Shown piece after piece: positions 1-6,643 of a stretch of DNA of 64,000 nt; position 1 is the stretch's first letter; the number at the start of each line of letters is the position of its first letter. The notes under the pieces were generated by a model. It saw only the letters and a list, made by a program, of their open reading frames with translations. It was not told where the DNA came from and did no database searches. A program made the translations under genes and the position numbers. Origin of the DNA: Desulfobacterales bacterium (GTDB lineage Bacteria; Desulfobacterota; Desulfobacteria; Desulfobacterales; JADGBH01). The stretch spans positions 1 to 64,000 of the forward strand of contig JADGBH010000009.1 of the NCBI GenBank assembly GCA_015231595.1, written 5' to 3'.

Positions 1-464
1 CGAAAACACATTCTATAGATGCTTATTTAATCTCGCTGGGCAATAATGTCGCTACTTACCAATCATTCATAGAAAAAATTCAGGAACCGTATAAATTCAA
101 GCAATTCAGACGACAAAACCGCGCAAATATTAAAAGACAGGAAGATAGAAAATATTACATAGGCAAAATAAAAGTAGCGGTGAACAGGAATAAAAGGACT
201 TCACAAAAATTTGATAGTTTAAAAGACTTAATAGCTAAACAAGACTGTAATATTCTGAACTTATTAACAGTTCGACCTGCTATCAGACCAAAAATAAGCC
301 AAAGTCTATTTCAAATGGGTGATGTTGTAAAATACAATAACAAAATTGAAATTGTTAAAGGATTTATGGGTAATTATTTGGGATTTATCTGGAAAGATAA
401 ATACAACCATAATGTTAAAAATGCGAAACTCTTAATCAAAAACCAAGGAATAGTCTGTTTGTAA
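1..464 (+). CDS. IscB-like RNA-guided nuclease, C-terminal fragment (5' end outside window)
   Basis: The frame is open from base 3 and gives about 153 residues. It begins KTHSIDAY, which matches the RuvC-III segment of IscB/RRXRR-HNH proteins with the catalytic His and Asp. It continues with a basic stretch (FRRQNRANIKRQEDRKYYI) and GKIKVAVNRNKRTSQKFDS, typical of the bridge from RuvC into the C-terminal target-recognition region. The end (LTVRPAIRPK... MGDVVKYNNK) also fits IscB. The family is a transposon-encoded nuclease guided by an omega-RNA that normally lies upstream of the ORF, so here it would be off the left edge. Whether the full protein is intact cannot be seen. The assignment is from motif recognition, not a search. 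Confidence 0.72.
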   Translation, partial: KTHSIDAYLISLGNNVATYQSFIEKIQEPYKFKQFRRQNRANIKRQEDRKYYIGKIKVAVNRNKRTSQKFDSLKDLIAKQDCNILNLLTVRPAIRPKISQSLFQMGDVVKYNNKIEIVKGFMGNYLGFIWKDKYNHNVKNAKLLIKNQGIVCL

Positions 465-586
465 ACATTTTATATGATAATTCTGAATATTTTAGACTAT
501 TTTTATACAAAATTATAAACTATAAATTTTTATCCTTTTAAAGTAATTACATTGTAGTAACAAAACTTATTTCAACAGGAGGATTT
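465..586. promoter_or_regulatory. Intergenic promoter region and strong RBS for the mazE-like gene
   Basis: The AT-rich spacer ends with a strong Shine-Dalgarno (CAGGAGG, 575-581) placed 5 bases before the ATG at 587. No clear terminator follows the IscB-like fragment. Confidence 0.4.
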
Positions 587-853
587 ATGAGAGCACGTAT
601 TGTCAAAATTGGTAATTCTCAAGGAATTCGTATTCCTAAACCGTTATTAAAGGAAAGTGGGATAGATAAAGAAATTGATTTGAAAGTAGAAAATAATCGG
701 TTGATTATTACTCCGATTAAAGATGCTCCAATTAAGGATGCTCGTAAAGGATGGGACAAAGCCTTTTCAACTATAAATCCATATATAGAAGACTCATTAA
801 ATGAATATCAAAATATTTCTAATCAATGGGATGAAACGGAATGGCAATGGTAA
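587..853 (+). CDS. MazE/AbrB-family antitoxin
   Basis: This 88-residue protein starts MRARIVKIGNSQGIRIPK, the swapped-hairpin AbrB/MazE DNA-binding fold that binds its own promoter palindrome. The acidic, Trp-rich tail (QWDETEWQW) is typical of MazE-type antitoxins, in which the tail neutralises a MazF RNase. The stop overlaps an ATGGCAATGGTA (841-852), a normal MazF start (M-A-M-V), but the frame leaves MazF sequence at once. The antitoxin is therefore complete and its toxin has been removed at the junction with GC-richer DNA. It may persist as an orphan regulator or addiction-escape relic. Family call is confident; partner loss is inferred. Confidence 0.85.
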   Translation: MRARIVKIGNSQGIRIPKPLLKESGIDKEIDLKVENNRLIITPIKDAPIKDARKGWDKAFSTINPYIEDSLNEYQNISNQWDETEWQW

Positions 854-1393
854 TGTTACCTTCAATTCCAGATTTTCAACGGCATCCTGCCATAATATAA
901 CTTCTGGAAAGGTTGGATAGACCATAAACTGACCATTGTTATCCAAATCTACAATGGATAAATCATCAGACAGTAACCACCAGCCGCGTTGCAGTAATGC
1001 ACTGAGCAAAACAGATTTCCCTGTAATCGAATCACCAGCGAGTAATACACAACCTTCTGTATCAGGTTTAACGGCAGCAGCTGCATGAAATGTTGGAATA
1101 CTGCGTTGATACAAAAGTGCCGCTAAAGGTGTCATACGCAAAAAACGAACCACCTTTTCAGAATCCGCATCTGGTGCAGCGTCAATAACTATTCGCCGCC
1201 CATCCTTCACTAAATAACGACAAACTTCTGGTACTTCCAGCAAAAAGTTATCTTGTGTTGCTTGCCAAAGCACTCCCTTTGAAGTTGCCGCCGCTAAGCT
1301 GTAAGGTAACACCTCTGTTTCTATTTGAATATCAATCAAAAAATCAGGTAACATAATAACATCTCGCCTATAATGAACCGGTACTGCCATCAT
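797..1393 (-). pseudogene. HPr-kinase-related protein, 3'-truncated
   Basis: The 198-residue reading frame has a P-loop (LLAGDSITGKSVLLSAL) and the following LLSDDLSIVD acidic motif typical of HprK-related kinases, which lack most of the classical HprK N-terminus. Full-length relatives are usually about 300 residues. Here the last recognisable part is DAVENLELKV, near base 855, after which the frame is only antisense to the mazE-like gene. The DNA from about 855 to 1500 is visibly GC-richer than its surroundings, which suggests transfer. Such kinases occur beside PqqD-like or peptide-modification genes. Whether the fragment is expressed or active is unknown; loss of the C-terminus argues against it. 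Confidence 0.6.
841..900 (+). pseudogene. mazF start remnant (toxin lost)
   Basis: The ATG at 841 overlaps the end of the mazE-like gene by 13 bases, as in many mazEF operons. It reads MAMV and then unrelated residues to a stop at 898-900. Only about four codons look like MazF. The break coincides with the point where the opposite-strand HPr-kinase-like homology ends. Confidence 0.35.
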
Positions 1394-1438
1394 TGTTACT
1401 TCCCGCAGTAAGCATTGTTCTCTTTATTTCAAGCTGTG

Positions 1439-1546
1439 TTACTCTACTGGACAGTGCCATGGTCTGGGGTTATCTGTTACTGTTGCTTGATCTGTCCCTG
1501 CATTAATTCCATCAATAACATTGTTTTGTTTTGTTTTGTTTTTCAT
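1439..1546 (-). CDS. Small ORF (35 aa) upstream of the HPr-kinase-like gene; possible peptide precursor
   Basis: The ATG at 1546 follows a good Shine-Dalgarno (AAAGGAG, 6 bases before it on the minus strand). The frame encodes 35 residues, beginning MKNKTKQNN and ending NPRPWHCPVE, with TAA at 1441-1439. It lies about 45 bases upstream of, and in the same orientation as, the HPr-kinase-related ORF. Short ORFs placed this way are sometimes precursors of ribosomally made peptides modified by such kinases. The peptide shows no lasso-type Thr before its Gly, and the kinase is truncated, so function is speculation. It could also be a chance ORF, but the RBS makes that less likely. Confidence 0.35.
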   Translation of the reverse strand: MKNKTKQNNVIDGINAGTDQATVTDNPRPWHCPVE

Positions 1547-1609
1547 TTTTTTCTCCTTTTATTTTTTATTTTAGAATGTTTTTTTGTGCATTTATCAAAA
1601 ATAAAAAAA

Positions 1610-1688
1610 TGACATATAATTACAGTTTTTTAATATAAAAAATCGTATCTCCACTATTTTTAGCCTTAATCAACTGAATTACATATCA
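1610..1688 (+). repeat. Dispersed 80-bp palindromic repeat, family A, copy 1
   Basis: It begins TGACATATAATTACAG, contains TTTTTAGCCTTAATCAAC and ends TGAATTACATATCA. The ends are imperfect inverted repeats. The same layout recurs at 10683-10762, 44950-45030 and, inverted, at 21936-22016 and 37746-37825. Confidence 0.75.
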
Positions 1689-1741
1689 CTTTTATTTTTT
1701 TAAACTCCAAATAAGTAACATTTACTACCTAACATTTACGC

Positions 1742-1978
1742 AAAAAAGGCTTGGGCAGGTGCGGACTCGCTCCTGAAGCGTACGATATCGAGCTGTATTG
1801 AAACGGCGAGTGGCAGGGCTGTCCCTGCCAGCTTTGGGCTTGCCCAAAGACAGAGCTGTTCGCACGCTTAATTCGATTCAACGGAGATAAAGACTGCGGA
1901 TGTTGTAGCCCCTCAGCGAGAGCCGCAGAGGTATCTCCGATATTGTCGTTAGAACCCCCTGCCTTTAGGCATGGGGAG
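1742..1978 (-). ncRNA. Structured RNA element resembling an IscB omega-RNA (HEARO), orphan copy
   Basis: A GC-rich island sits in AT-rich DNA and has extensive nested complementarity. Hairpins are TGGCAGGG/CCCTGCCA (1811-1818/1823-1830), CTTTGGG-CTTG-CCCAAAG (1832-1849) and CCCCCTGCC-TTTA-GGCATGGGG (1955-1976). Long-range pairs are GTGCG/CGCAC (1759-1763/1861-1865), ACTCGC/GCGAGT (1765-1770/1806-1811), CGGAGATA/TATCTCCG (1882-1889/1932-1939) and, inside the last, CTGCGG/CCGCAG (1894-1899/1923-1928). This size and multi-junction shape, with a hairpin at the insertion boundary, fit HEARO omega-RNAs or an IS200/IS605 end. Minus orientation is preferred because the element abuts a TGA (the amrS stop) and a T-run ends it at 1742-1747. 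No nuclease ORF follows. Confidence 0.55.
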
Positions 1979-1980
1979 AG

Positions 1981-2994
1981 TCAGAATCCAACTCCATGTA
2001 TCAACGTATCACAATGGGGACATCGACTGTTTTCTATAAAATTCTTTTTAACAAAGAACCCCCATCTTTCTATTAAAAGTTCTCCGCAGTTATAGCAAAA
2101 TGTATTTTCAGCAATTTCGCCAGGCACATTCCCTGTGTAAACATATTTAAGGCCTGTTTTAATTCCTATTTCATGGGCAATAAGAAGTGTATCAATAGGA
2201 GTTGAACCTCTGTCAGTTAGTTTATATGTAGGATGAAATCTGCTTATGTGCCAAGGAGTTTCGCTACCTAATGAATTATAAATAAATTCTGCTAAAGCTT
2301 TTAGCTCATTTTTATCATCATTTAATCCTGGAATAATCAGAGTTGTAACTTCGACGAATATCCCTCTGGATTTCATCATTTTTAGATTTTCTTTAACTGG
2401 CTCTATATGTGCGCCGCAATATTTACTATAAAATTCTTCTGTGTATGCTTTTAAATCGACGTTTACTGCATCAAGATAAGGAGCTATCATGTTCAAAGCT
2501 TCGGAGGACATATATCCGTTTGTAACAAAAATATTGTAAAGACCTTTGGTTTTAGCGAGCTTTGCCGTGTCATAAGCGAATTCAAAGTAAATAGTTGGTT
2601 CAGTATATGTATAAGAAATGCTTTTGCATCTTTTTGAAATAGCAACTTCAATTACATCTTCAGGAGTAGATTCTCTTCCTTCAATAAGTCCTTTATTATC
2701 GGAGGGCATTTGAGCGATATCAGAGTTTTGACAAAATTTGCATTTAAAATTACATCCTACAGTTGAAATTGAATAGGAAAAAGTTCCAGGAAGAAAATGA
2801 AAAAGTGGTTTTTTTTCAATTGGATCAACGTGATCGGCAATGATTCTACCATATACAAGAGTTTCAAGAATTCCATCTTTATTTTCTCTTACATTGCATT
2901 TACCGCGTTTACCAGAATTAATAACACAGCGGTGATTGCATAAATTACAAGATACTTTGTTATTTTCTAATTTTTCATATAAATAGGCTTCCAT
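1981..2994 (-). CDS. amrS: AmmeMemoRadiSam-type radical SAM enzyme (AmrS)
   Basis: The 337-residue protein has the radical SAM motif C81-x3-C85-x2-C88 (GCNFKCKFCQ), preceded by an N-terminal Cys cluster (C16, C19, C23, C33) and followed by a C-terminal pair of CxxC motifs (CYNC, CPHC). This layout is that of AmrS, related to pyruvate formate-lyase activases, which is usually encoded near AMMECR1 and MEMO proteins; its substrate is unknown. Neither partner is visible here. The ATG at 2994 is chosen because it overlaps the upstream methyltransferase stop as TAATG, implying translational coupling; a longer start at 3030 is possible. A structured mobile-like element abuts the stop codon. Confidence 0.88.
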   Translation of the reverse strand: MEAYLYEKLENNKVSCNLCNHRCVINSGKRGKCNVRENKDGILETLVYGRIIADHVDPIEKKPLFHFLPGTFSYSISTVGCNFKCKFCQNSDIAQMPSDNKGLIEGRESTPEDVIEVAISKRCKSISYTYTEPTIYFEFAYDTAKLAKTKGLYNIFVTNGYMSSEALNMIAPYLDAVNVDLKAYTEEFYSKYCGAHIEPVKENLKMMKSRGIFVEVTTLIIPGLNDDKNELKALAEFIYNSLGSETPWHISRFHPTYKLTDRGSTPIDTLLIAHEIGIKTGLKYVYTGNVPGEIAENTFCYNCGELLIERWGFFVKKNFIENSRCPHCDTLIHGVGF

Positions 2995-3773
2995 TATTCT
3001 TTTATCCTCATTCTTCCTCTTCCTGCACACCCCACGAGAACTTCGCTGGTTTGCTGTGGTTCATATTTAATAATAAGCGGCCTTGTCCTAAATCTTGGAA
3101 CTAACGAAATTACAATACCAATAAAAGCCCCAAAAGGCAATCTTTGGCTTAAATTATTCAAAGCTTCAATTTTTTCAAGCTTTTTTGCGGATGTTGGATG
3201 ATAAGAAAGTGCTCTCCATACAATAGGAACATCTCCGAGACATTTTTTTATAATTTGTTTTATTTCCCATATACTGAAAAAACGAGCTTTATTATAGATA
3301 GAATTTGTAAATAACCCTTTAATTCTCCTTTGAAAGCAAGTTAGTGCGTATTTGTTAAGTATCCCTATAAATATTCTGTCTTTAGCAACTCTTGCGGCTT
3401 CAGCAATAGCTTGTTCAGGGTCATCAACAAATTCAAGGCTTGTAAAAAAAGACGTATAATTAAATGAATTATCTTCAAAAGGAAGATCCTCTGAAAATCC
3501 TCTGTATAAATCAGCTTTGTTTCTAACATTACAATAAGCTATATCAAGCATAGCTGGAGAAGGATCTATCCCTGTTACTTGAAGCCCTGTTTCAATGAAA
3601 GGAACAAGGCTAATTCCTGTGCCGCATCCTATATCAAGAACGGATTCCCTTGGATGGGGTTTAAGAAGCTGCATCATTAATTTAGTTTCGAGCTCAATCA
3701 TTATTTTATTAGGTTCATCTAAACACCATTTTTCATAAGATTGAGATTCATTATAATTAAATACATATCCCAT
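2994..3773 (-). CDS. Class I SAM-dependent methyltransferase
   Basis: The 259-residue protein has motif I VLDIGCGTG (residues 45-53), an acidic loop after strand 2 (VTGIDPSPAML) and a post-I motif LPFEDNSFNYT, all typical of the UbiE/Methyltransf_11 type. The C-terminal third (FFSIWEIKQIIKK...) is the usual substrate cap. It is the first gene of a two-gene minus-strand unit and overlaps amrS by one base (TAATG). The substrate cannot be deduced; pairing with AmrS suggests a shared small-molecule or protein modification but is not proof. Confidence 0.8.
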   Translation of the reverse strand: MGYVFNYNESQSYEKWCLDEPNKIMIELETKLMMQLLKPHPRESVLDIGCGTGISLVPFIETGLQVTGIDPSPAMLDIAYCNVRNKADLYRGFSEDLPFEDNSFNYTSFFTSLEFVDDPEQAIAEAARVAKDRIFIGILNKYALTCFQRRIKGLFTNSIYNKARFFSIWEIKQIIKKCLGDVPIVWRALSYHPTSAKKLEKIEALNNLSQRLPFGAFIGIVISLVPRFRTRPLIIKYEPQQTSEVLVGCAGRGRMRIKE

Positions 3774-3848
3774 ATTGACAGTTTATTGCATAAATGCTAC
3801 CTGAAAACAATAAAATAGTTATGCACTATCTAAAAATTGGGGGGTATT

Positions 3849-4466
3849 ATGGCAAAACAACTAATTTTTCAAAAAGACAAAGATTATTCTTTTTATCTTA
3901 ACCGTTTGGATAGAAAAAAATTATACGGATGGAAAGATATTGTAGCAACCTATGGCAACAATGAAGAATGCGTTAAAGTAGAGATAGATATGTCAGAGGC
4001 TTTGATAATCCCAAAAGGTGGTAAAGCCCTTGGCGTATTAGATAATAATGGCAATTGGGTTGATAAAAAAGATTTAAAAGCCGTTTACAAGGATGGAACG
4101 CAAGCTTCATTAATTCCAAGTGTTTTTGATCAACCTATCAAGCTTGATAAAACTGTCACAATTGACGAATTTTTAGATTACTGTATTGAATCAGTATATA
4201 TTATTCAGACTGATGAACCTCCAAAAGAATTGATTGAACATATTAGAAACAGCGATGAAATATTTACTTTTCAATTTAATTATAGAGAAGGATATGAATC
4301 ATCTACAGCTTTTCTTATGGAAAGTAAGGATGCTTTATTTATTTTAACTGGATATTGTTCCCAATTTGAATTTATAGGACTTGAACAAATGGCTGAAATG
4401 AGTTTAGCAGAGGAAGAAGAAGATGTTGAAGATACTGAAGAAGAACTTGATTTCAGCATGATGTAA
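3849..4466 (+). CDS. Uncharacterised protein, first gene of the ligase operon
   Basis: The product has 205 residues from ATG 3849, preceded by a G-rich RBS (GGGGGG, 3839-3844); an upstream TTG at 3837 is less likely. No domain was recognised. The sequence is soluble, begins MAKQLIFQKDKDYSFYLNRL and ends in a strongly acidic tail (AEEEEDVEDTEEELDF). An acidic tail can mimic nucleic acid or bind basic partners, but that is inference. Only 21 bases separate it from the next gene, and the three-gene unit continues into a DNA ligase-like protein, so a role in nucleic-acid transactions is the best contextual guess. Confidence 0.7.
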   Translation: MAKQLIFQKDKDYSFYLNRLDRKKLYGWKDIVATYGNNEECVKVEIDMSEALIIPKGGKALGVLDNNGNWVDKKDLKAVYKDGTQASLIPSVFDQPIKLDKTVTIDEFLDYCIESVYIIQTDEPPKELIEHIRNSDEIFTFQFNYREGYESSTAFLMESKDALFILTGYCSQFEFIGLEQMAEMSLAEEEEDVEDTEEELDFSMM

Positions 4467-4487
4467 AAAAAGAAAGGACTTAAATTT

Positions 4488-5207
4488 ATGAGAGCTATAA
4501 AAATAGCAAACGAGAAAAAAAGAGATGCTACAGTCAGTTTTGAACCAAAAAATAAAGAAAGTAAAGTTTTGTATGTCTTGCCTGATAATTCTTCCCCTAA
4601 AACAGTAAAAATATTAAAAACTACATTAGAATACGATATCCCTTCGCTTACAAAAAAATACGATAATCTTGAAAATATTGCTCAAGAAATTATCAGTCAT
4701 GATCCAGAAATTGATATTGAAAAATTTGGTATGTTAATCGATGATACAAGAAAGCTTTATGTATCTAAAGACAACCAAATTCTTTACGGAGTTGACCTCT
4801 ATGAAATTGTTAAAAATCCCGATGGAAGTGAAAAAGAACGACATTTATATACTAAAACCAGAGGCAATATTAATGCTGAATCTCCAATTATGTGGAGTGG
4901 TAAATATTTTTCAAAGTCAGAAGCTATCAGAATGTTTGTATTTTCAAAAAAATATCAAATACGCCATGTAAATGGGCTAACTTATGATTTTTTATATGAT
5001 ATGGCTAAAAAACTTCATGAAAATAAGCAATTAATGTTGATAGGTTCTGGAAAAAAAGGAATTCAGCCTTTAATTTTCCACGATGGAGGAATCCCTTATC
5101 GAGCATTTTTAGAGGGACGTATTAACGGAGAAAAATATTGTTTGATTTTGCACCTTACAAATCTTGAGCTAAAAGAAATAAAACAAGACAAAGAGGTATC
5201 AACATGA
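4488..5207 (+). CDS. Uncharacterised protein, second gene of the ligase operon
   Basis: The 239-residue protein is soluble and Lys-rich, without recognised motifs. It begins MRAIKIANEKKRDATVSF. The middle part (DDTRKLYVSKDNQILYGVDLYEI) looks like beta-hairpin structure and the C-terminus (INGEKYCLILHLTNLELKEI) like an alpha/beta fold. The stop overlaps the start of the ligase-like gene as ATGA (5204-5207), strong evidence for co-translation. RBS AAAGGAC lies before the ATG. It is probably a dedicated partner of the ligase; no function can be stated from sequence alone. Confidence 0.7.
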   Translation: MRAIKIANEKKRDATVSFEPKNKESKVLYVLPDNSSPKTVKILKTTLEYDIPSLTKKYDNLENIAQEIISHDPEIDIEKFGMLIDDTRKLYVSKDNQILYGVDLYEIVKNPDGSEKERHLYTKTRGNINAESPIMWSGKYFSKSEAIRMFVFSKKYQIRHVNGLTYDFLYDMAKKLHENKQLMLIGSGKKGIQPLIFHDGGIPYRAFLEGRINGEKYCLILHLTNLELKEIKQDKEVST

Positions 5208-6643
5208 AAATAGACATTGTAAAAATGGAGCAAATAAACGCTCATTTGGAGGGTGGTCTTGATTGTTTAGACGAATCATTAAAAGAAGTTCCCTTTGAAT
5301 ACAAAAAACAATTAGCAAGAAGCTTTTTCGCAATTAATCCCCACGAAATCAAAACCAGAGTTACCGGTAAAAAATTCTATGTATCAAAAAAAATAGATGG
5401 ACATTTACAAATTGTAGTATTTAACGGCGAGCAAATATTTATGATCGGACGAGGCGGTATTGTTAGAACTAATTTACCATGCCTTGACAAAGCCAAATCT
5501 ATATTGATCGATAAAAAAATTTCTTCAATTATTGCAGGGACAGAATTATATGTTCAAAAAGAATCTGAAAGAAGCCGAGTTTATGACGTAATTGCTGCTC
5601 TGTCTGACGAAAAAAGCTTAGATACGTTGAATCTTGCTTTTTTTGATATTATTGAAATAAATGGAGAAAGCTTAAAAACAGCATCTTACGATACTATATA
5701 CAAAAAACTTTCAGAAATATTTCCAAAGAATGGAAAGTCTCATATTATTGAAACTAAAATTGCAAAATCAAAACCAGAAATTGAAAGATTATATGCAAAC
5801 TGGGTAGAAGAAGAAGGTGGCGAAGGTCTTGTTGTAAGAGGCGATATGCCGTTTATGTATAAAATTAAGCCAAAGCATACATTCGATGCAGCTATAGTTG
5901 GATACGCAGAAGGAATTAATGAACATAAAGGAAAAATTAAATCTATACTTTTTGCTTTTATACGAGAAGAAGGCATTTATCATGTAGTTGGAAAGGTTGG
6001 AAATAATCTTAGTGAAGACCAACGAAAAGATTTTTTTGATTTGTTATCAAAAAAACATGTGGATTCAACTTATATTGAAACTGATAATGAAGGTATAGCC
6101 TTTCACATGGTTTCACCTGATATTATAATTGAAGTTGGATGCACTGATATTTTAACTGAAAATACATATGGAAAGCCTTTGTTAAACCAATTAATCAAAT
6201 TTGAACAGAGCAAATATTCCCTTTATCATACACTTCCTGGTATTAGATTTATATATCCGATGGTTGAAAGAATACGGGATGATAAATCCAATACTTTGGA
6301 AGATATTAGATTTTCACAAATTACTGATTTAGTTTATATAAAAGAAGAGTCTATAACGCCAGAAATACTGCCAAAGAGTAATATTTTATTCAGAGAAGTT
6401 TATCGAAAAATAGCGAAAGATAAAGTCATGGTTCAAAAATTTATGATATGGAAAACTAATAAAGAAAATGTAGATTCACGCTTTCCAGCCTATGTAATGC
6501 ATTATACTAATTTTAGTTCTCAACGAAAAGATCCTTTGCAAAAGGAAATACGAGTATCGAATAGCGAAGATCAACTTATGGAAATAACTAAGCAGTTTAT
6601 CCAAAGCAATGTAAAAAAAGGATGGGAACAGGTGAAACAATGA
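5204..6643 (+). CDS. ATP-dependent DNA ligase-like nucleotidyltransferase with a novel C-terminal extension
   Basis: The 479-residue protein has the full covalent nucleotidyltransferase set: motif I KIDG with Lys63 as adenylation site, a GRGG segment near 82-85, AGTELY (Glu114), motif III FFDII (146-150), motif IV EGLVVR (207-212), motif V YKIKP (219-223) and, after an OB-type region, motif VI RIRDDK (356-361). These point to a real ATP-dependent ligase rather than a relic. Residues of about 372-479 form an extra domain (FPAYVMHYTNF..., KKGWEQV) that was not recognised. It lacks the N-terminal DNA-binding domain of large ligases. It overlaps both neighbours by ATGA. DNA versus RNA substrate is undecided. 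Confidence 0.8.
   Translation: MKIDIVKMEQINAHLEGGLDCLDESLKEVPFEYKKQLARSFFAINPHEIKTRVTGKKFYVSKKIDGHLQIVVFNGEQIFMIGRGGIVRTNLPCLDKAKSILIDKKISSIIAGTELYVQKESERSRVYDVIAALSDEKSLDTLNLAFFDIIEINGESLKTASYDTIYKKLSEIFPKNGKSHIIETKIAKSKPEIERLYANWVEEEGGEGLVVRGDMPFMYKIKPKHTFDAAIVGYAEGINEHKGKIKSILFAFIREEGIYHVVGKVGNNLSEDQRKDFFDLLSKKHVDSTYIETDNEGIAFHMVSPDIIIEVGCTDILTENTYGKPLLNQLIKFEQSKYSLYHTLPGIRFIYPMVERIRDDKSNTLEDIRFSQITDLVYIKEESITPEILPKSNILFREVYRKIAKDKVMVQKFMIWKTNKENVDSRFPAYVMHYTNFSSQRKDPLQKEIRVSNSEDQLMEITKQFIQSNVKKGWEQVKQ

Noticed and set aside
1415..1612. 65-codon plus-strand frame rich in Phe, Leu and Cys
   Set aside because: It is antisense to the better supported 35-codon minus-strand ORF and its RBS; composition follows from T-rich DNA.
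1742..1978. Reading the GC-rich island as a TnpB C-terminus on the plus strand
   Set aside because: All plus frames contain stops and show no zinc-ribbon Cys pairs; the extensive stems fit RNA better, although an IS605 end is not excluded.
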